From contig NZ_CP014525.1 in the NCBI RefSeq assembly GCF_001611975.1, positions 1,852,001 through 1,916,000 of the forward strand: 64,000 bases of DNA. The letters run 5' to 3'. Shown here in pieces: positions 26,164 to 35,604 of this stretch (position 1 is the stretch's first letter; each line of letters begins with the position of its first letter). This stretch comes from Haematospirillum jordaniae. GTDB lineage: Bacteria; Pseudomonadota; Alphaproteobacteria; Rhodospirillales; Rhodospirillaceae. The position numbers and the translations under genes were made by a program. The notes beneath the pieces were generated by a model that saw only the letters and a list, made by a program, of their open reading frames with translations, was not told where the DNA came from and did no database searches.

Positions 26164-26412
26164 GGGTCAGCTCCTTACCTTCTTGTTCATGTCTGTCCGC
26201 TTGATGTCGCACAACAATGGAGCGAACAAAAGCCCACCCTGTCTAACACGTTGGAAGCACCTTTCCAATGAACGAACACGCCAGAAAATGGATTTGGAAA
26301 GAAAATTTCCATGCTGAACATCACGCTCGATCCAGGATGCCGGTTGCCCGTACGCCATGGTATGCTTATCATATGTTTCCCGATGTCACTCTGGACTGAA
26401 CCAGGAAAAAAC

Positions 26413-28287
26413 ATGCTTGATGCGCTGCGCAAATCCACCGGCTCTCTGGTGGCGAAAATTCTTTTTGCTGTTCTGATTCTCAGCTTTGGCATCTGGGGGA
26501 TCGGGGATGTTGTCAATTCCAGAGCCAATAACAAGCCTGCCCTTACGGTAGGCGACATAGAAATCAGCGGCCTTATACTCAAAGACCAACTGGCACGCCA
26601 AATGGACAGGCTCCGTCAGATATTTGGCCCTAGTTTTGATGCTGATGCAGCCCGGCAGATTGGCCTGATAGAAAGCACTGTCGCGTCGCTTTCAGCCTCT
26701 GCCGCACAGGAAATGCTGGCACGTGATCTTGGCATCGTCATTTCTGATACCGCTCTGAGAGAAGTGACCATACAACAGCCAGCTTTCCAGAATGCTGAGG
26801 GTGCTTTTGACCGTACACGCTTTAACCAAGTTCTGGCCGCCAATAACCTGACAGAACAAGGCTGGCTTGAGATGGCCCGCAAGGACTTGGTTCACGCCCG
26901 CCTTGAGGATGCCTTGACCAGCGGCATTGTGACACCACTCAAAATGGCAGAGGCATTATACCGTATTCGCGAGGAACGCCGCGACGCCCATGTCCTGCAA
27001 ATCAGTGCAGCTGCACAGGATGTGGCAGTTAGACTGGATGACAGCGCTCTGCACGCCTTCTACGAAGAGAATAAAGATGTGTTTGCAGTGCCTGAGACAC
27101 GAGATCTTTCTGTTCTCATCATGAATCCAACCATGCTTGAAGCCAGAATAACGGTTAGCGATGAGGATGTTACCAACTATTACAATACAAACCAGGACCT
27201 CTTTACGACCCCAGAAAGTAGGCCGGTTACGCAGGTTATTGTCGAAACCGAAGATGCCGCCAAACATATCCTGTCGCAGGTAGAGGCCGGTTCAAGCCTT
27301 GCCGATGCCGCGATCAACACCGGATCAGGAAAGCCTTTGGATATGGGGCTCATTACCAGAAACAGCCTGCCTGAAGATATTGCAGCCGCCGTCTGGTCCT
27401 TGCCCGAGAATGGCGTGTCTCAGCCTGTGCAGTCGGCTGTGGGGTGGCATGTCTTTTCTGCTGGGCCCCTTGTTCCAGCACAAACAAAACGACTGGAGAC
27501 TGTATCGGAAGATATCAAAGCCCAGCTGAAGCGTGAAAAGGCTGCAGAGGCCTTTAATGATGTCGCACAGCGCATTGAGGATAACCTCGCCTCCGGTACA
27601 AGCTACAAAGAAATTGCAGACACGTTCGGCATTAACCTTGTAGCGGCTGCTTCAATTGCGGCTGATGGGTCGAGCCCATTACCAGCCGATCTGGAAGAAA
27701 ATGTTCTCAAAGAAGCATTTGCGTTGGCTCAGGGCGAAGAAAGCCGTCTGATTCACGTGGACGGCGGTGCTTTCGTTGTGAAGGTTAATGCCGTTCATGC
27801 GCAGACAATCCAGCCATTCCAGGATGTACGGGAAAAAGTTGAGGCCTTGTGGAAGAAAAATGCACAAAAGACTGCGGCTGCTGCTATGGCCGAACAACTT
27901 GCAGCCGAACTGACATCCGGGAAGACGCCGAACGCCATCATTAACAAGGCACCCGGCATAACGGTCAGCACGATATCAGGTATTGGCCGGGACGGACGGC
28001 ACGTCAACAAGACGGACAACCCCATGCCCCCACAGATTGTGCAGGCCATCTTTACCCTGCCGGCTGGAACAGCTTCTGTTGTAAAGGATGATCAGAACGC
28101 CTACGTCCTGCGCGTAGACATGATCAACCCCGCAGATCCGGACAAAGATAGTCATGGCGTAATGACTATGCGGAACAATGTACATTCTGCATTGGTCAAC
28201 GATGTAACCAGAATCGTTACCGATACTCTGATTGACCGTTACGGCATGCATGTCAATCAAGACGTTATAAACAACCTGTTGCCATAA
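26413..28287 (+). CDS. ppiD: SurA N-terminal/peptidyl-prolyl isomerase PpiD
   Basis: PpiD is an inner-membrane-anchored periplasmic chaperone that sits near the Sec exit and helps outer-membrane and secreted proteins fold. The 624-residue product starts MLDALRKSTGSLVAKILFA and has one N-terminal transmembrane helix (about 13-35), a SurA_N-like chaperone region, a parvulin-like PPIC domain (about 240-345, with PESRPVTQVIV and VQSAVGWHVF) and a long C-terminal chaperone part. The ATG at 26413 follows AGGA; upstream codons of the frame are not part of it. ppiD directly before trpE is common in Rhodospirillales. Confidence 0.92.
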   Translation: MLDALRKSTGSLVAKILFAVLILSFGIWGIGDVVNSRANNKPALTVGDIEISGLILKDQLARQMDRLRQIFGPSFDADAARQIGLIESTVASLSASAAQEMLARDLGIVISDTALREVTIQQPAFQNAEGAFDRTRFNQVLAANNLTEQGWLEMARKDLVHARLEDALTSGIVTPLKMAEALYRIREERRDAHVLQISAAAQDVAVRLDDSALHAFYEENKDVFAVPETRDLSVLIMNPTMLEARITVSDEDVTNYYNTNQDLFTTPESRPVTQVIVETEDAAKHILSQVEAGSSLADAAINTGSGKPLDMGLITRNSLPEDIAAAVWSLPENGVSQPVQSAVGWHVFSAGPLVPAQTKRLETVSEDIKAQLKREKAAEAFNDVAQRIEDNLASGTSYKEIADTFGINLVAAASIAADGSSPLPADLEENVLKEAFALAQGEESRLIHVDGGAFVVKVNAVHAQTIQPFQDVREKVEALWKKNAQKTAAAAMAEQLAAELTSGKTPNAIINKAPGITVSTISGIGRDGRHVNKTDNPMPPQIVQAIFTLPAGTASVVKDDQNAYVLRVDMINPADPDKDSHGVMTMRNNVHSALVNDVTRIVTDTLIDRYGMHVNQDVINNLLP

Positions 28288-28316
28288 ATCATACGGCATG
28301 CTTTAACCGCAAACGT

Positions 28317-28344
28317 GTGCGGGGCTTACAGCAAGGCCCCGCAC
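28317..28344 (+). terminator. GC-rich hairpin between ppiD and trpE
   Basis: A perfect 9-bp stem GTGCGGGGC (28317-28325) / GCCCCGCAC (28336-28344) with a 10-nt loop lies 30 bp after ppiD and 28 bp before the trpE ATG. It has no U tract (TATTCC follows), so termination would be weak or factor-dependent; I see no short Trp-rich leader peptide that would make it a classical attenuator. Confidence 0.45.
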
Positions 28345-28372
28345 TATTCCCAATGAAGGAGTCTTGCGCGCC

Positions 28373-29905
28373 ATGCAAACCAATGTGTCATTCCAGACGT
28401 TTGAGTCCTCTTGGAAGGCTGGAAAAGCACAGGTTCTCTGGCGTAGCATATCCGCCGACATGGATAGTCCCCTTTCAGTTTTTATCAAACTGAAGCAGTC
28501 AGATCCTCTCGCCTTTATCATGGAATCTGTCGAAGGTGGGACTATCAGGGGGCGTTATACCTTTATGGGTCTCAATCCTGATCTTGTCTGGCGCAGCCTG
28601 TCCGGAAGTGCTGAAGTTAACCGCACAGTCAATCTTGACCCCAACGGCTTTACGCATGACGGAGAGGCAATGGGGTCACTGCGGCGCTTGATCGAAGAAA
28701 GTCACATCGATCTTCCGGACCACTTGCCCCCGATGTCAGCTGGTTTGGCTGGCTATATGGGGTATGACATGGTCCGGCTGGCTGAAAAGCTTCCCAAGCC
28801 GAACCCCGATACCATTGGCATACCGGATAGCCTCTTTATCAGGCCAACGATCATGGCTATTCTGGATAATGCGCGTGATATCCTGACAATCATAACGCCC
28901 GTCAGGCCAAATGGCGCGATGTCTGCGGAACATGCGTTCGAGGCAGCTGTGGGCCGCATCAATGAAGCCATTGCACGTTTGCAGAAACCAGCTACGGAAA
29001 CCACCGCAGCTTGGAAAGAAGATTTGCCGGCCAATAACAGACCCCTTGCTCCAAGCTCGAACACAACACGCGAACAATTCAGGGGCATGGTGGAACGGGC
29101 AAAGGAATATATTGCAAATGGCGATGTCTTCCAGGTTGTTCTGTCACAACGCTTCCGTATTCCGCTGAAGGCATCACCTCTCTCTTTCTACAGGGCTCTG
29201 CGACGCACAAATCCCTCTCCATTCCTGTTCTTTTTTGACCAAGGTGAATTCTCACTGGTTGGCTCCAGCCCGGAGATACTCGTCCGCCTTCATGACAAGA
29301 CTGTAACGGTTCGTCCTTTGGCTGGGACACGAAAGCGCGGCGCAACGCCAGAAGAAGACAAGCAGCTGGAAGAGGACCTGCTTGCGGATACGAAGGAAAT
29401 ATCAGAACATCTGATGCTTCTGGATCTTGGGCGGAACGATGTCGGGCGCGTTGCACGCCCGGGGACCGTTCGCGTGACCCAGAAAATGTCTGTCGAACGC
29501 TATTCGCATGTTATGCATATCGTTTCCAATGTCGAAGGACAGATTGCAGACAACCATGATGCCATCGCCGCACTCATGGCCGGTTTCCCGGCCGGAACAG
29601 TATCGGGGGCCCCGAAAGTTAGGGCCATGGAAATTATTGATGAACTGGAAAGTGAGAAACGCAGCTTCTATGCCGGTTCGTTTTGCTATATCTCGGCGAA
29701 TGGGCAGCTTGATACCTGTATTACACTGCGGACCGGACTGATCAAGAATGGTGAATTGATTATACAGGCCGGCGCTGGCATCGTTGCTGATAGCAACCCA
29801 GACAGCGAATATGAAGAGTGCATCAACAAAGCGATGGCACTTGTGCGCTCAGCACAGACAGCGGAAGAATCTCTGTCCAAGGTAGAAGATAAAGCCTGTA
29901 TCTAA
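28373..29905 (+). CDS. trpE: Anthranilate synthase component I (TrpE)
   Basis: TrpE forms anthranilate from chorismate using ammonia supplied by TrpG. The 510-residue protein has the N-terminal feedback-binding region (the SADMDSPLSVFIKL area, where tryptophan inhibits relatives), then the chorismate-binding domain with FQVVLSQRFR, NPSPFLFFFD, SSPEILVRL, RPLAGTRKRG, LLDLGRNDVGRV, HIVSNVEG, SGAPKVRAMEIIDELE and QAGAGIVADSNPDSEYEE (each typical). The ATG at 28373 has AAGGAG 12 nt upstream; a TTG at 28364 is too close to that site. Its glutaminase partner trpG is 4 kb away, behind a copper gene block. Confidence 0.97.
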   Translation: MQTNVSFQTFESSWKAGKAQVLWRSISADMDSPLSVFIKLKQSDPLAFIMESVEGGTIRGRYTFMGLNPDLVWRSLSGSAEVNRTVNLDPNGFTHDGEAMGSLRRLIEESHIDLPDHLPPMSAGLAGYMGYDMVRLAEKLPKPNPDTIGIPDSLFIRPTIMAILDNARDILTIITPVRPNGAMSAEHAFEAAVGRINEAIARLQKPATETTAAWKEDLPANNRPLAPSSNTTREQFRGMVERAKEYIANGDVFQVVLSQRFRIPLKASPLSFYRALRRTNPSPFLFFFDQGEFSLVGSSPEILVRLHDKTVTVRPLAGTRKRGATPEEDKQLEEDLLADTKEISEHLMLLDLGRNDVGRVARPGTVRVTQKMSVERYSHVMHIVSNVEGQIADNHDAIAALMAGFPAGTVSGAPKVRAMEIIDELESEKRSFYAGSFCYISANGQLDTCITLRTGLIKNGELIIQAGAGIVADSNPDSEYEECINKAMALVRSAQTAEESLSKVEDKACI

Positions 29906-29929
29906 TACGCTCTTTCCATCTTGGAATAC

Positions 29930-30139
29930 CTAGTCTGCTCGAATATCAAACCCTGCCTGCTCTACAGCTTTCTGCACTGTGGAAAGCTGTAGAGTCTCTT
30001 GGGCCTCAAGAGTTACCTCTTGGCGCGACAAGTCAACGCGAGCCGAGGTCACGCCGGGGATGCCCATAACAGCTTTTTCTACGGTACGGGCACAGCCACT
30101 GCACGTCATACCGGAAATCTTTATTGTAAGCTCAGCCAT
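29930..30139 (-). CDS. CopZ-like heavy-metal-binding (HMA) protein
   Basis: This 69-residue protein is a single HMA domain with the metal motif GMTCSGCARTVEKAV (the CxxC pair binds one Cu(I)), a beta-alpha-beta pattern and VTSARVDLSRQEVTL typical of copper chaperones that feed CopA ATPases. The ATG at 30139 overlaps the end of the deacetylase gene by 8 bp, so it is coupled to it. A copper ATPase gene is two genes upstream on the same strand, supporting the role. Confidence 0.9.
   Translation of the reverse strand: MAELTIKISGMTCSGCARTVEKAVMGIPGVTSARVDLSRQEVTLEAQETLQLSTVQKAVEQAGFDIRAD
29960..29994 (+). terminator. 13-bp perfect hairpin inside copZ-like gene; possible trpE terminator
   Basis: On the plus strand positions 29960-29972 pair perfectly with 29982-29994 (13 bp, 9-nt loop), followed by TCTCTTGG. 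It is 55 bp past the trpE stop but inside the coding sequence of the convergent copZ-like gene. It could end trpE transcripts or act on the copZ mRNA. Confidence 0.45.
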
Positions 30140-31427
30140 TACCTGCCTTCTTCGGTTTGATGAGATCGGCAGCCGGAGTGCCGTAACGCATGTCAATCAG
30201 CTTTGATACAGGAACCAAGGCAATACCCTTGCTGGAAAGAGTTGGCAACCAGCGACGCAGGGCCGCTATGGTGGCATCGCGCGGGTGACCAATGGCTATG
30301 GCGTATCCACGCCTCTTGGCCAAATCCTCTGTCAGCGCCAATTGTCTCTCGACATAACCCGGCCTGTTCTCATGATCGAGAAAAATATCGCGATCAATCG
30401 TACGCACACCCGCCTCCTCTGCAACACGACCACCGACACTTTGTCCACTGGTGCGGGAATCAAGGAAGAACAGTCTTCTCTGCTTCAAGGCCGTCATCAC
30501 AACCTTCAGACCGGCTTCATTCTCTGTAAATCTGCTTCCCTGATGATTATTGATACCAACATAGTTTTCCATACGGTCCAACATGTTGTGTACCCGGCCG
30601 GCAATCTCTTCTTTACCCATACGAACAAGCAATGCATCGGGACCGGGGGATACCTTTCCCTTCGGCTCCATCGGCATATGCATCATCAACTCATGCCCGG
30701 CAGCGGCAGCAGAACGGGCCTGACTCTTAAGGTCACGCGAAAACGTAAGAAAAGATGTCGTCAACGGTCCGGGTAAATCAATAACACGCCGACTTCGAAC
30801 TTGGTCAACACCCATGTCGTCAATGACAATAGCAACAAAAACAGTGGAATGTGGTGATCTAGGATGTGAAGAGCCAGAAGGCAAAGACGCGGTTTTTACT
30901 TCAGGCTTCCGTGTTTGTGGTAACGCAGCCTTCTCCTTGGCAGAGTGAGGCACAGGCAACAACGGAGCAACCGCACTGTCTTCTGACGTATTTGACGGCG
31001 TTTCACGTGGGGCAGAACGCCACTGATCTGAGTACGCCTCTGGTTCCGCCAAGGGCGAAATGCCTTGCAAAGGAGCATCAGCACGTTCTGCAAACAACGG
31101 ATCCCGGCCATGGGTTATATTATCTGCCATAACCCCAATGGGATCACTGCCTTGGGCAGCTAGAAATACAGGCGAAGCAGAACGGTAGATATGCCCAATC
31201 ACCAAGCCAATAACAACAGCCAGAACCAGTATAAAAGCGACCATGCCACCAAATGTTGCGGGACGCTGAGAAATTTTGTCAAGAAAACGGAAGAAGGACA
31301 AAAACTCTCTCAAGCGGCCTGCCCCTTTTCTGGCACCACGCCTTTCCTTTCGCCCTCGTATGGTTTTTCTGGAAGACGAAACCTTGGAACGCGTTGGTCC
31401 GGTACGCGAAAGGCGCTGCTTTGGCAA
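30132..31427 (-). CDS. Divergent polysaccharide deacetylase (YibQ family)
   Basis: The 431-residue protein is membrane-anchored: a basic N-terminus, a transmembrane segment at about 63-80 (GGMVAFILVLAVVIGLVIG), a proline- and serine-rich linker, and a C-terminal domain of the divergent polysaccharide deacetylase family (Pfam PF04748). The domain has VAIVIDDMGVD, HELMMHMPMEP and GINNHQGSRFT, keeping the aspartate and histidines of carbohydrate esterase-like enzymes. The start appears to be TTG 31427 with AGGA 8 nt before it. Relatives usually stand next to peptidoglycan genes (EnvC-like and CtpA proteases); here it lies between copA and the copZ-like gene. Confidence 0.88.
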   Translation of the reverse strand: MPKQRLSRTGPTRSKVSSSRKTIRGRKERRGARKGAGRLREFLSFFRFLDKISQRPATFGGMVAFILVLAVVIGLVIGHIYRSASPVFLAAQGSDPIGVMADNITHGRDPLFAERADAPLQGISPLAEPEAYSDQWRSAPRETPSNTSEDSAVAPLLPVPHSAKEKAALPQTRKPEVKTASLPSGSSHPRSPHSTVFVAIVIDDMGVDQVRSRRVIDLPGPLTTSFLTFSRDLKSQARSAAAAGHELMMHMPMEPKGKVSPGPDALLVRMGKEEIAGRVHNMLDRMENYVGINNHQGSRFTENEAGLKVVMTALKQRRLFFLDSRTSGQSVGGRVAEEAGVRTIDRDIFLDHENRPGYVERQLALTEDLAKRRGYAIAIGHPRDATIAALRRWLPTLSSKGIALVPVSKLIDMRYGTPAADLIKPKKAGNG

Positions 31428-31520
31428 AGTCCTGATCCTGTTTTGTCTTTACTCTATTATGAAAGGGGGCAGTATACGTGCCAAGGATTCAAGGTACCAC
31501 CCCTGTTATATCCCGCTGTG

Positions 31521-33752
31521 TCATCTGCGGGATAAATCGGGAGGGTTCCAGCGCAAAAGCACTAGCGAGCCCAAGACAACACTGACACTGGAAAAAGCCA
31601 TGGCCGCCCCAGCAATCACCGGATCAAGAAGACCCGCGACAGCCATTGGAACAGCCAGAATATTGTATATAAAAGCCCAAAAAAGATTTTGGCGTATTCT
31701 GCCCAGAATTGCTTCAGCAATTGCAAAAGCATACGGCAAAAGGGTAATATCCCCGCGCATTAAGACAATAGCCGATGATTCCACGGCAACATCAACACCC
31801 GAGCCCATTGCAATCGCAACATCGGCCATCGCAAGCGCAGGAGCATCATTGAGACCATCGCCAATCATGCCAACGCCATGCCCTGCCGCTTTGAGAGATG
31901 CAATAATGTCTGCTTTTTTCCGTGGGAGCGTCTCGGCATAAACGTTGGAAATCCCGACAGCCGCAGCAACAGAGCGGGCAGAACGCATGCTGTCGCCTGT
32001 CAACATCACAACATCCAAACCACGGGATTTCAGCCACTGAACAACCCCCGGCGCTTCAGGACGAATACGATCTGCCAAGGCGAAGACAGCTGCTACCGGA
32101 CCATCATCCGCGGCTAGCCATACCAAGGTCTGCCCCTTGTCTCTCCGAAGATCGGCCCACTCCTGCCATGGCTCGCATTCCTTACCTTCCTGCTGCATAC
32201 AGATTGATGATCCCAGTATCCAGCCGTGCCCGCCAATTTTTCCGCGTATACCCAAACCGGGCATTTCAATCCAGTCTGTAACAGTCGCGATCTCACACCC
32301 TTCCTCCTGTGCCTTTTCCACAAAAGCACGGGCAAGAGGATGAAGGCTCCCTTGCTGAAGGCTGGCAGCAACAGTCAGCATGACAGCAGGATCATCAGCA
32401 AGACAATCAACCACCACTGGTCGGCCTTCCGTCAAAGTTCCTGTCTTGTCCATAACAACGGTAGAGAGCGTGCGTATCTTCTCGAGCACTGCCGCATCAC
32501 GCAGAAGAATACCATGGCTGGCAGCAACAGATGTACCAACAACAAGTGCCGTTGGTGTCGCAAGACCCAGTGCACAAGGACAGGCAACCACTAGTACCGA
32601 AATTGCCGCGATCATTCCCACCTCGAGATTCCCGGCAATCACCCACCACCCCGTAACGGTCATCAAGGCAAGGGCCATAATGCAAGGCACGAAGATCGCT
32701 GAAATCCTGTCCACCAAGGCTTGCACAGGTGGCTTTGAAGCCTGGGCTGTTTCAACAAGATGAATGATGCGATTCAGCACAGATTCTGCCCCAACGGCCT
32801 GTACGCGAATTCTCAGAACACCATTGATATTCAGGGAGCCCCCGACAACCGTATCACCAACACGTTTCGATACCGGCATACTCTCACCGGATAGAAGGGA
32901 TTCATCCACATCACCCATTCCCTCCTCAAGACATCCATCAACCGGTATTCTCTCGCCCGGACGAACGCAGACAACCATACCCGGAATCACCTGTGCGGCG
33001 GGCAGCATGTAAAGCCCCTTGTCCGGTATATGGACGCATACCTCCTCTGGACGCAGCTTCATCAAGGACTGGAGTGCTGCACCGGCTGTATCCCGCGCCC
33101 TTCCCTCCAGCCACTTCCCAAGAAGCACCAAGGTAATAACCACCGCAGATCCCTCGAAGTACAAGTCTTGGTGATGTCCCTCAGCACCCCATATGGCCCT
33201 TTGGACGGACAGCCCCCACGCTGCGGACGTTCCAAGAGCCACAAGACTGTCCATGCTGGCATACCCCTTCTTCAGGGCAGACCAAGCCCCACGATAAAAA
33301 CGGGCTCCTCCGGCTATCTGCACAACGGTCGCCAATACCGCCTGTATCAGTACAGGAACACGCCATGAAGAAGACAGCAGGTGCAAAACCATATCAGCGA
33401 CAAGGGGAAGAGAAAGCAGTGCAACACCAACAAGAAGAACAATCTCACGGCGCTGCCTCTGTTTCTTGTCATGCTCGTAGGCCCGAAATCCTGCCGCCGT
33501 TTCAGGCGGGTCTCCTGGAATAAAACCGGCATCACGAACTGCTTGATGCAGCGCCTCCTGCCCACCGGCAAATGAAGAACTAATCCAGATATCAGCCCGC
33601 TCCAGAGGGAACGAGACAGTCGCATGCTCCACACCCTCCAGCTTGGACAAGACTTTCTCAAGACGTGATGCGCAGGCAACACAGGTCATCTCCTGTACGG
33701 AAAGACCTATATGACCGGCAGACGATGCAACCTGGGTGCGACGAGAATCCAT
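31521..33752 (-). CDS. copA: Copper-translocating P-type ATPase (CopA)
   Basis: This P1B-type ATPase exports Cu(I) from the cytoplasm. The 743-residue protein has an N-terminal HMA domain (EMTCVACASRLEKVL, with CxxC), eight predicted membrane segments, the actuator TGES-like LLSGESMPV, the transmembrane metal motif CPC in VVACPCALGLATP, the phosphorylation site DKTGTLTEG, the HP motif in GSLHPLARAF and the hinge GDGLNDAPALA. ATG 33752 has GGAG 8 nt upstream; ATG 33758 and GTG 33770 are too close to it or before it. With the copZ-like gene it forms a copper export pair. Confidence 0.95.
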   Translation of the reverse strand: MDSRRTQVASSAGHIGLSVQEMTCVACASRLEKVLSKLEGVEHATVSFPLERADIWISSSFAGGQEALHQAVRDAGFIPGDPPETAAGFRAYEHDKKQRQRREIVLLVGVALLSLPLVADMVLHLLSSSWRVPVLIQAVLATVVQIAGGARFYRGAWSALKKGYASMDSLVALGTSAAWGLSVQRAIWGAEGHHQDLYFEGSAVVITLVLLGKWLEGRARDTAGAALQSLMKLRPEEVCVHIPDKGLYMLPAAQVIPGMVVCVRPGERIPVDGCLEEGMGDVDESLLSGESMPVSKRVGDTVVGGSLNINGVLRIRVQAVGAESVLNRIIHLVETAQASKPPVQALVDRISAIFVPCIMALALMTVTGWWVIAGNLEVGMIAAISVLVVACPCALGLATPTALVVGTSVAASHGILLRDAAVLEKIRTLSTVVMDKTGTLTEGRPVVVDCLADDPAVMLTVAASLQQGSLHPLARAFVEKAQEEGCEIATVTDWIEMPGLGIRGKIGGHGWILGSSICMQQEGKECEPWQEWADLRRDKGQTLVWLAADDGPVAAVFALADRIRPEAPGVVQWLKSRGLDVVMLTGDSMRSARSVAAAVGISNVYAETLPRKKADIIASLKAAGHGVGMIGDGLNDAPALAMADVAIAMGSGVDVAVESSAIVLMRGDITLLPYAFAIAEAILGRIRQNLFWAFIYNILAVPMAVAGLLDPVIAGAAMAFSSVSVVLGSLVLLRWNPPDLSRR

Positions 33753-33954
33753 AGACATCTCTCCGGGCACGATGTACCAAGAACGAGCGACGTGCAGTAG
33801 GCATGTCAGAAGCTATCCCTTCGTAATAACAGGCTGGGATACGGGTCAACAGAAATGAAATGCACAACCACATTGTGTGCTTGTATCTTGGTTAGCATGG
33901 TGTAACAAAAAAATGCCCATAGACGTGCAGTCCCAATCCCCGGAACAGACAGTC

Positions 33955-34551
33955 ATGCCATTGGTTTTGATCGATAACTACGACAGCTTTACCTGGAACC
34001 TCTGGCATTATCTGGCAGAGCTGGGAGTGGAAGCAAAAGTTGTGCGCAACGATGCTGTAACAGCCAAGGATGTCATGGCGTGGCAACCAAGAGGGATTGT
34101 TCTGTCACCCGGACCATGTGACCCTGACAAGGCCGGCATTTGCCTAGAGCTGATTGAAAAGGCTGCCGGACAGGTTCCGATCATGGGGGTATGCCTAGGG
34201 CATCAGGCCATAGGCCAAGTTTTTGGAGGGCGTGTTATCCGCGCACCAGAGCCAATGCATGGCAAGATTTCTCCTGTCCACCATACCGGGCAAGGGCTTT
34301 TTTCAGGCCTACCCAATCCCTTTCGGGCTACGCGCTACCACTCTCTTTTGGTCGCTCGCGATTCCCTGCCGGACTGCCTTGAAATCACGGCACAGACTAA
34401 AGACGGTTTGATTATGGGACTGTCGCACCGCGACATGCCAATCCATGGCGTTCAGTTCCATCCGGAAAGCATCGCCAGCGAACATGGCCATGATATATTC
34501 CGTAATTTTCTGAATATAGCCGGCTATACTTGCAATGAAAGGGCCGCCTGA
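33955..34551 (+). CDS. trpG: Anthranilate synthase component II, glutaminase (TrpG)
   Basis: TrpG is the class I glutamine amidotransferase that supplies ammonia to TrpE; such proteins can also serve aminodeoxychorismate synthase (PabA). The 198-residue protein has LIDNYDSFTWNL at its start, VLSPGPCDPD, the nucleophile in GVCLGHQAIGQ and the histidine-glutamate pair in GVQFHPESIASEHG. I chose ATG 33955 because it matches the family start; the frame reaches back to 33877. trpD follows after 3 bp. Confidence 0.95.
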   Translation: MPLVLIDNYDSFTWNLWHYLAELGVEAKVVRNDAVTAKDVMAWQPRGIVLSPGPCDPDKAGICLELIEKAAGQVPIMGVCLGHQAIGQVFGGRVIRAPEPMHGKISPVHHTGQGLFSGLPNPFRATRYHSLLVARDSLPDCLEITAQTKDGLIMGLSHRDMPIHGVQFHPESIASEHGHDIFRNFLNIAGYTCNERAA

Positions 34552-34554
34552 ACC

Positions 34555-35604
34555 ATGAGCGGAGGACTGGGAAAATTTCTGCCGCGCTTGGCTGATGGCG
34601 AAGTTCTGTCTTCAGAAGAGGCTGCCGAGGCTTTTGATGTCATCATGTCAGGACGGGCCACGCCTGCCCAGATCGGTGCCTTCCTGATGGCCATGCGTCT
34701 GAGAGGCGAGACCGTTGATGAAATAACAGCAGCGGCTAGGACAATGCGCTCTCATGCCGTGCGGATACAGGCTCCACCCGGGGCCATCGACATTGTCGGA
34801 ACCGGTGGTGATGGAAGCGGAACCTACAATATATCTACCGCTGCTGCCCTTGTTGTCGCTGCGGTAGGAGTTCCTGTTGCCAAGCATGGAAATCGCGCTG
34901 CGTCGTCGCGCTCGGGATCTGCGGATGTTCTATGCGCACTTGGCCTGAATCTGGACGCCGATTTCACAGTTGTCGAAAAGGCCATGCACACGATTGGAAT
35001 TGGTTTCATGATGGCCCCTCGCCACCATTCGGCCATGCAGCATGTTGCCCCCGCACGCCGGGAAATTGGGGTAAGGACGATTTTCAATCTCCTTGGACCG
35101 CTGACCAATCCTGCCAGTGCTGATTATCAGCTGATGGGTGTTTTCGACCGCAAATGGCTTGAACCGGTTGCCCACTGTTTGGGAAAGCTGGGGCTCAAGC
35201 GGGCAACAGTCGTATGTGGTCACGACGGACTGGACGAAGTAACAACGACAGGTCCAACCTATGCCGCCGAACTAAGAGATGGCGATGTCCGATGCTTTGA
35301 AATTGTTCCGGAAGATGCAGGCCTGCCTCGGGCAACTTTAGCTGAGCTGAAAGGGGGAGCACCCGAGCATAACGCGGAAATGATCCGCAAAATACTGGGA
35401 GGTGAGCCGGGGCCATTCCGTAATATTGTGGTTTTGAATGCCGCAGCAGCGCTTGTGACAGCCGAAAGGGTCAATACCTTACGTGAAGGAGCAGAACTGG
35501 CTTGCCGTGCAATCGATAACGGCAAGGCATCCAGCATACTGGCTTCACTGGTGCGCCTCTATGGATCGCATCACTCCGTCAGCATACGTGAGGTTAACGT
35601 ATGA
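34555..35604 (+). CDS. trpD: Anthranilate phosphoribosyltransferase (TrpD)
   Basis: TrpD transfers phosphoribosyl from PRPP to anthranilate. The 349-residue protein has the PRPP loop GTGGDGSGTYNIST, KHGNRAASSRSGSADVL, MMAPRHHSAMQHV, RTIFNLLGPLTNPA and GLDEVTTTGPT. Its stop overlaps the trpC start (ATGA), the usual coupling in this operon. Confidence 0.97.
   Translation: MSGGLGKFLPRLADGEVLSSEEAAEAFDVIMSGRATPAQIGAFLMAMRLRGETVDEITAAARTMRSHAVRIQAPPGAIDIVGTGGDGSGTYNISTAAALVVAAVGVPVAKHGNRAASSRSGSADVLCALGLNLDADFTVVEKAMHTIGIGFMMAPRHHSAMQHVAPARREIGVRTIFNLLGPLTNPASADYQLMGVFDRKWLEPVAHCLGKLGLKRATVVCGHDGLDEVTTTGPTYAAELRDGDVRCFEIVPEDAGLPRATLAELKGGAPEHNAEMIRKILGGEPGPFRNIVVLNAAAALVTAERVNTLREGAELACRAIDNGKASSILASLVRLYGSHHSVSIREVNV

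Noticed and set aside
33861..33880. Imperfect inverted repeat GCACAA...TTGTGTGC between copA and trpG
   Set aside because: It does not match CueR or CsoR operators and lacks the 19-bp promoter spacing of CueR targets.
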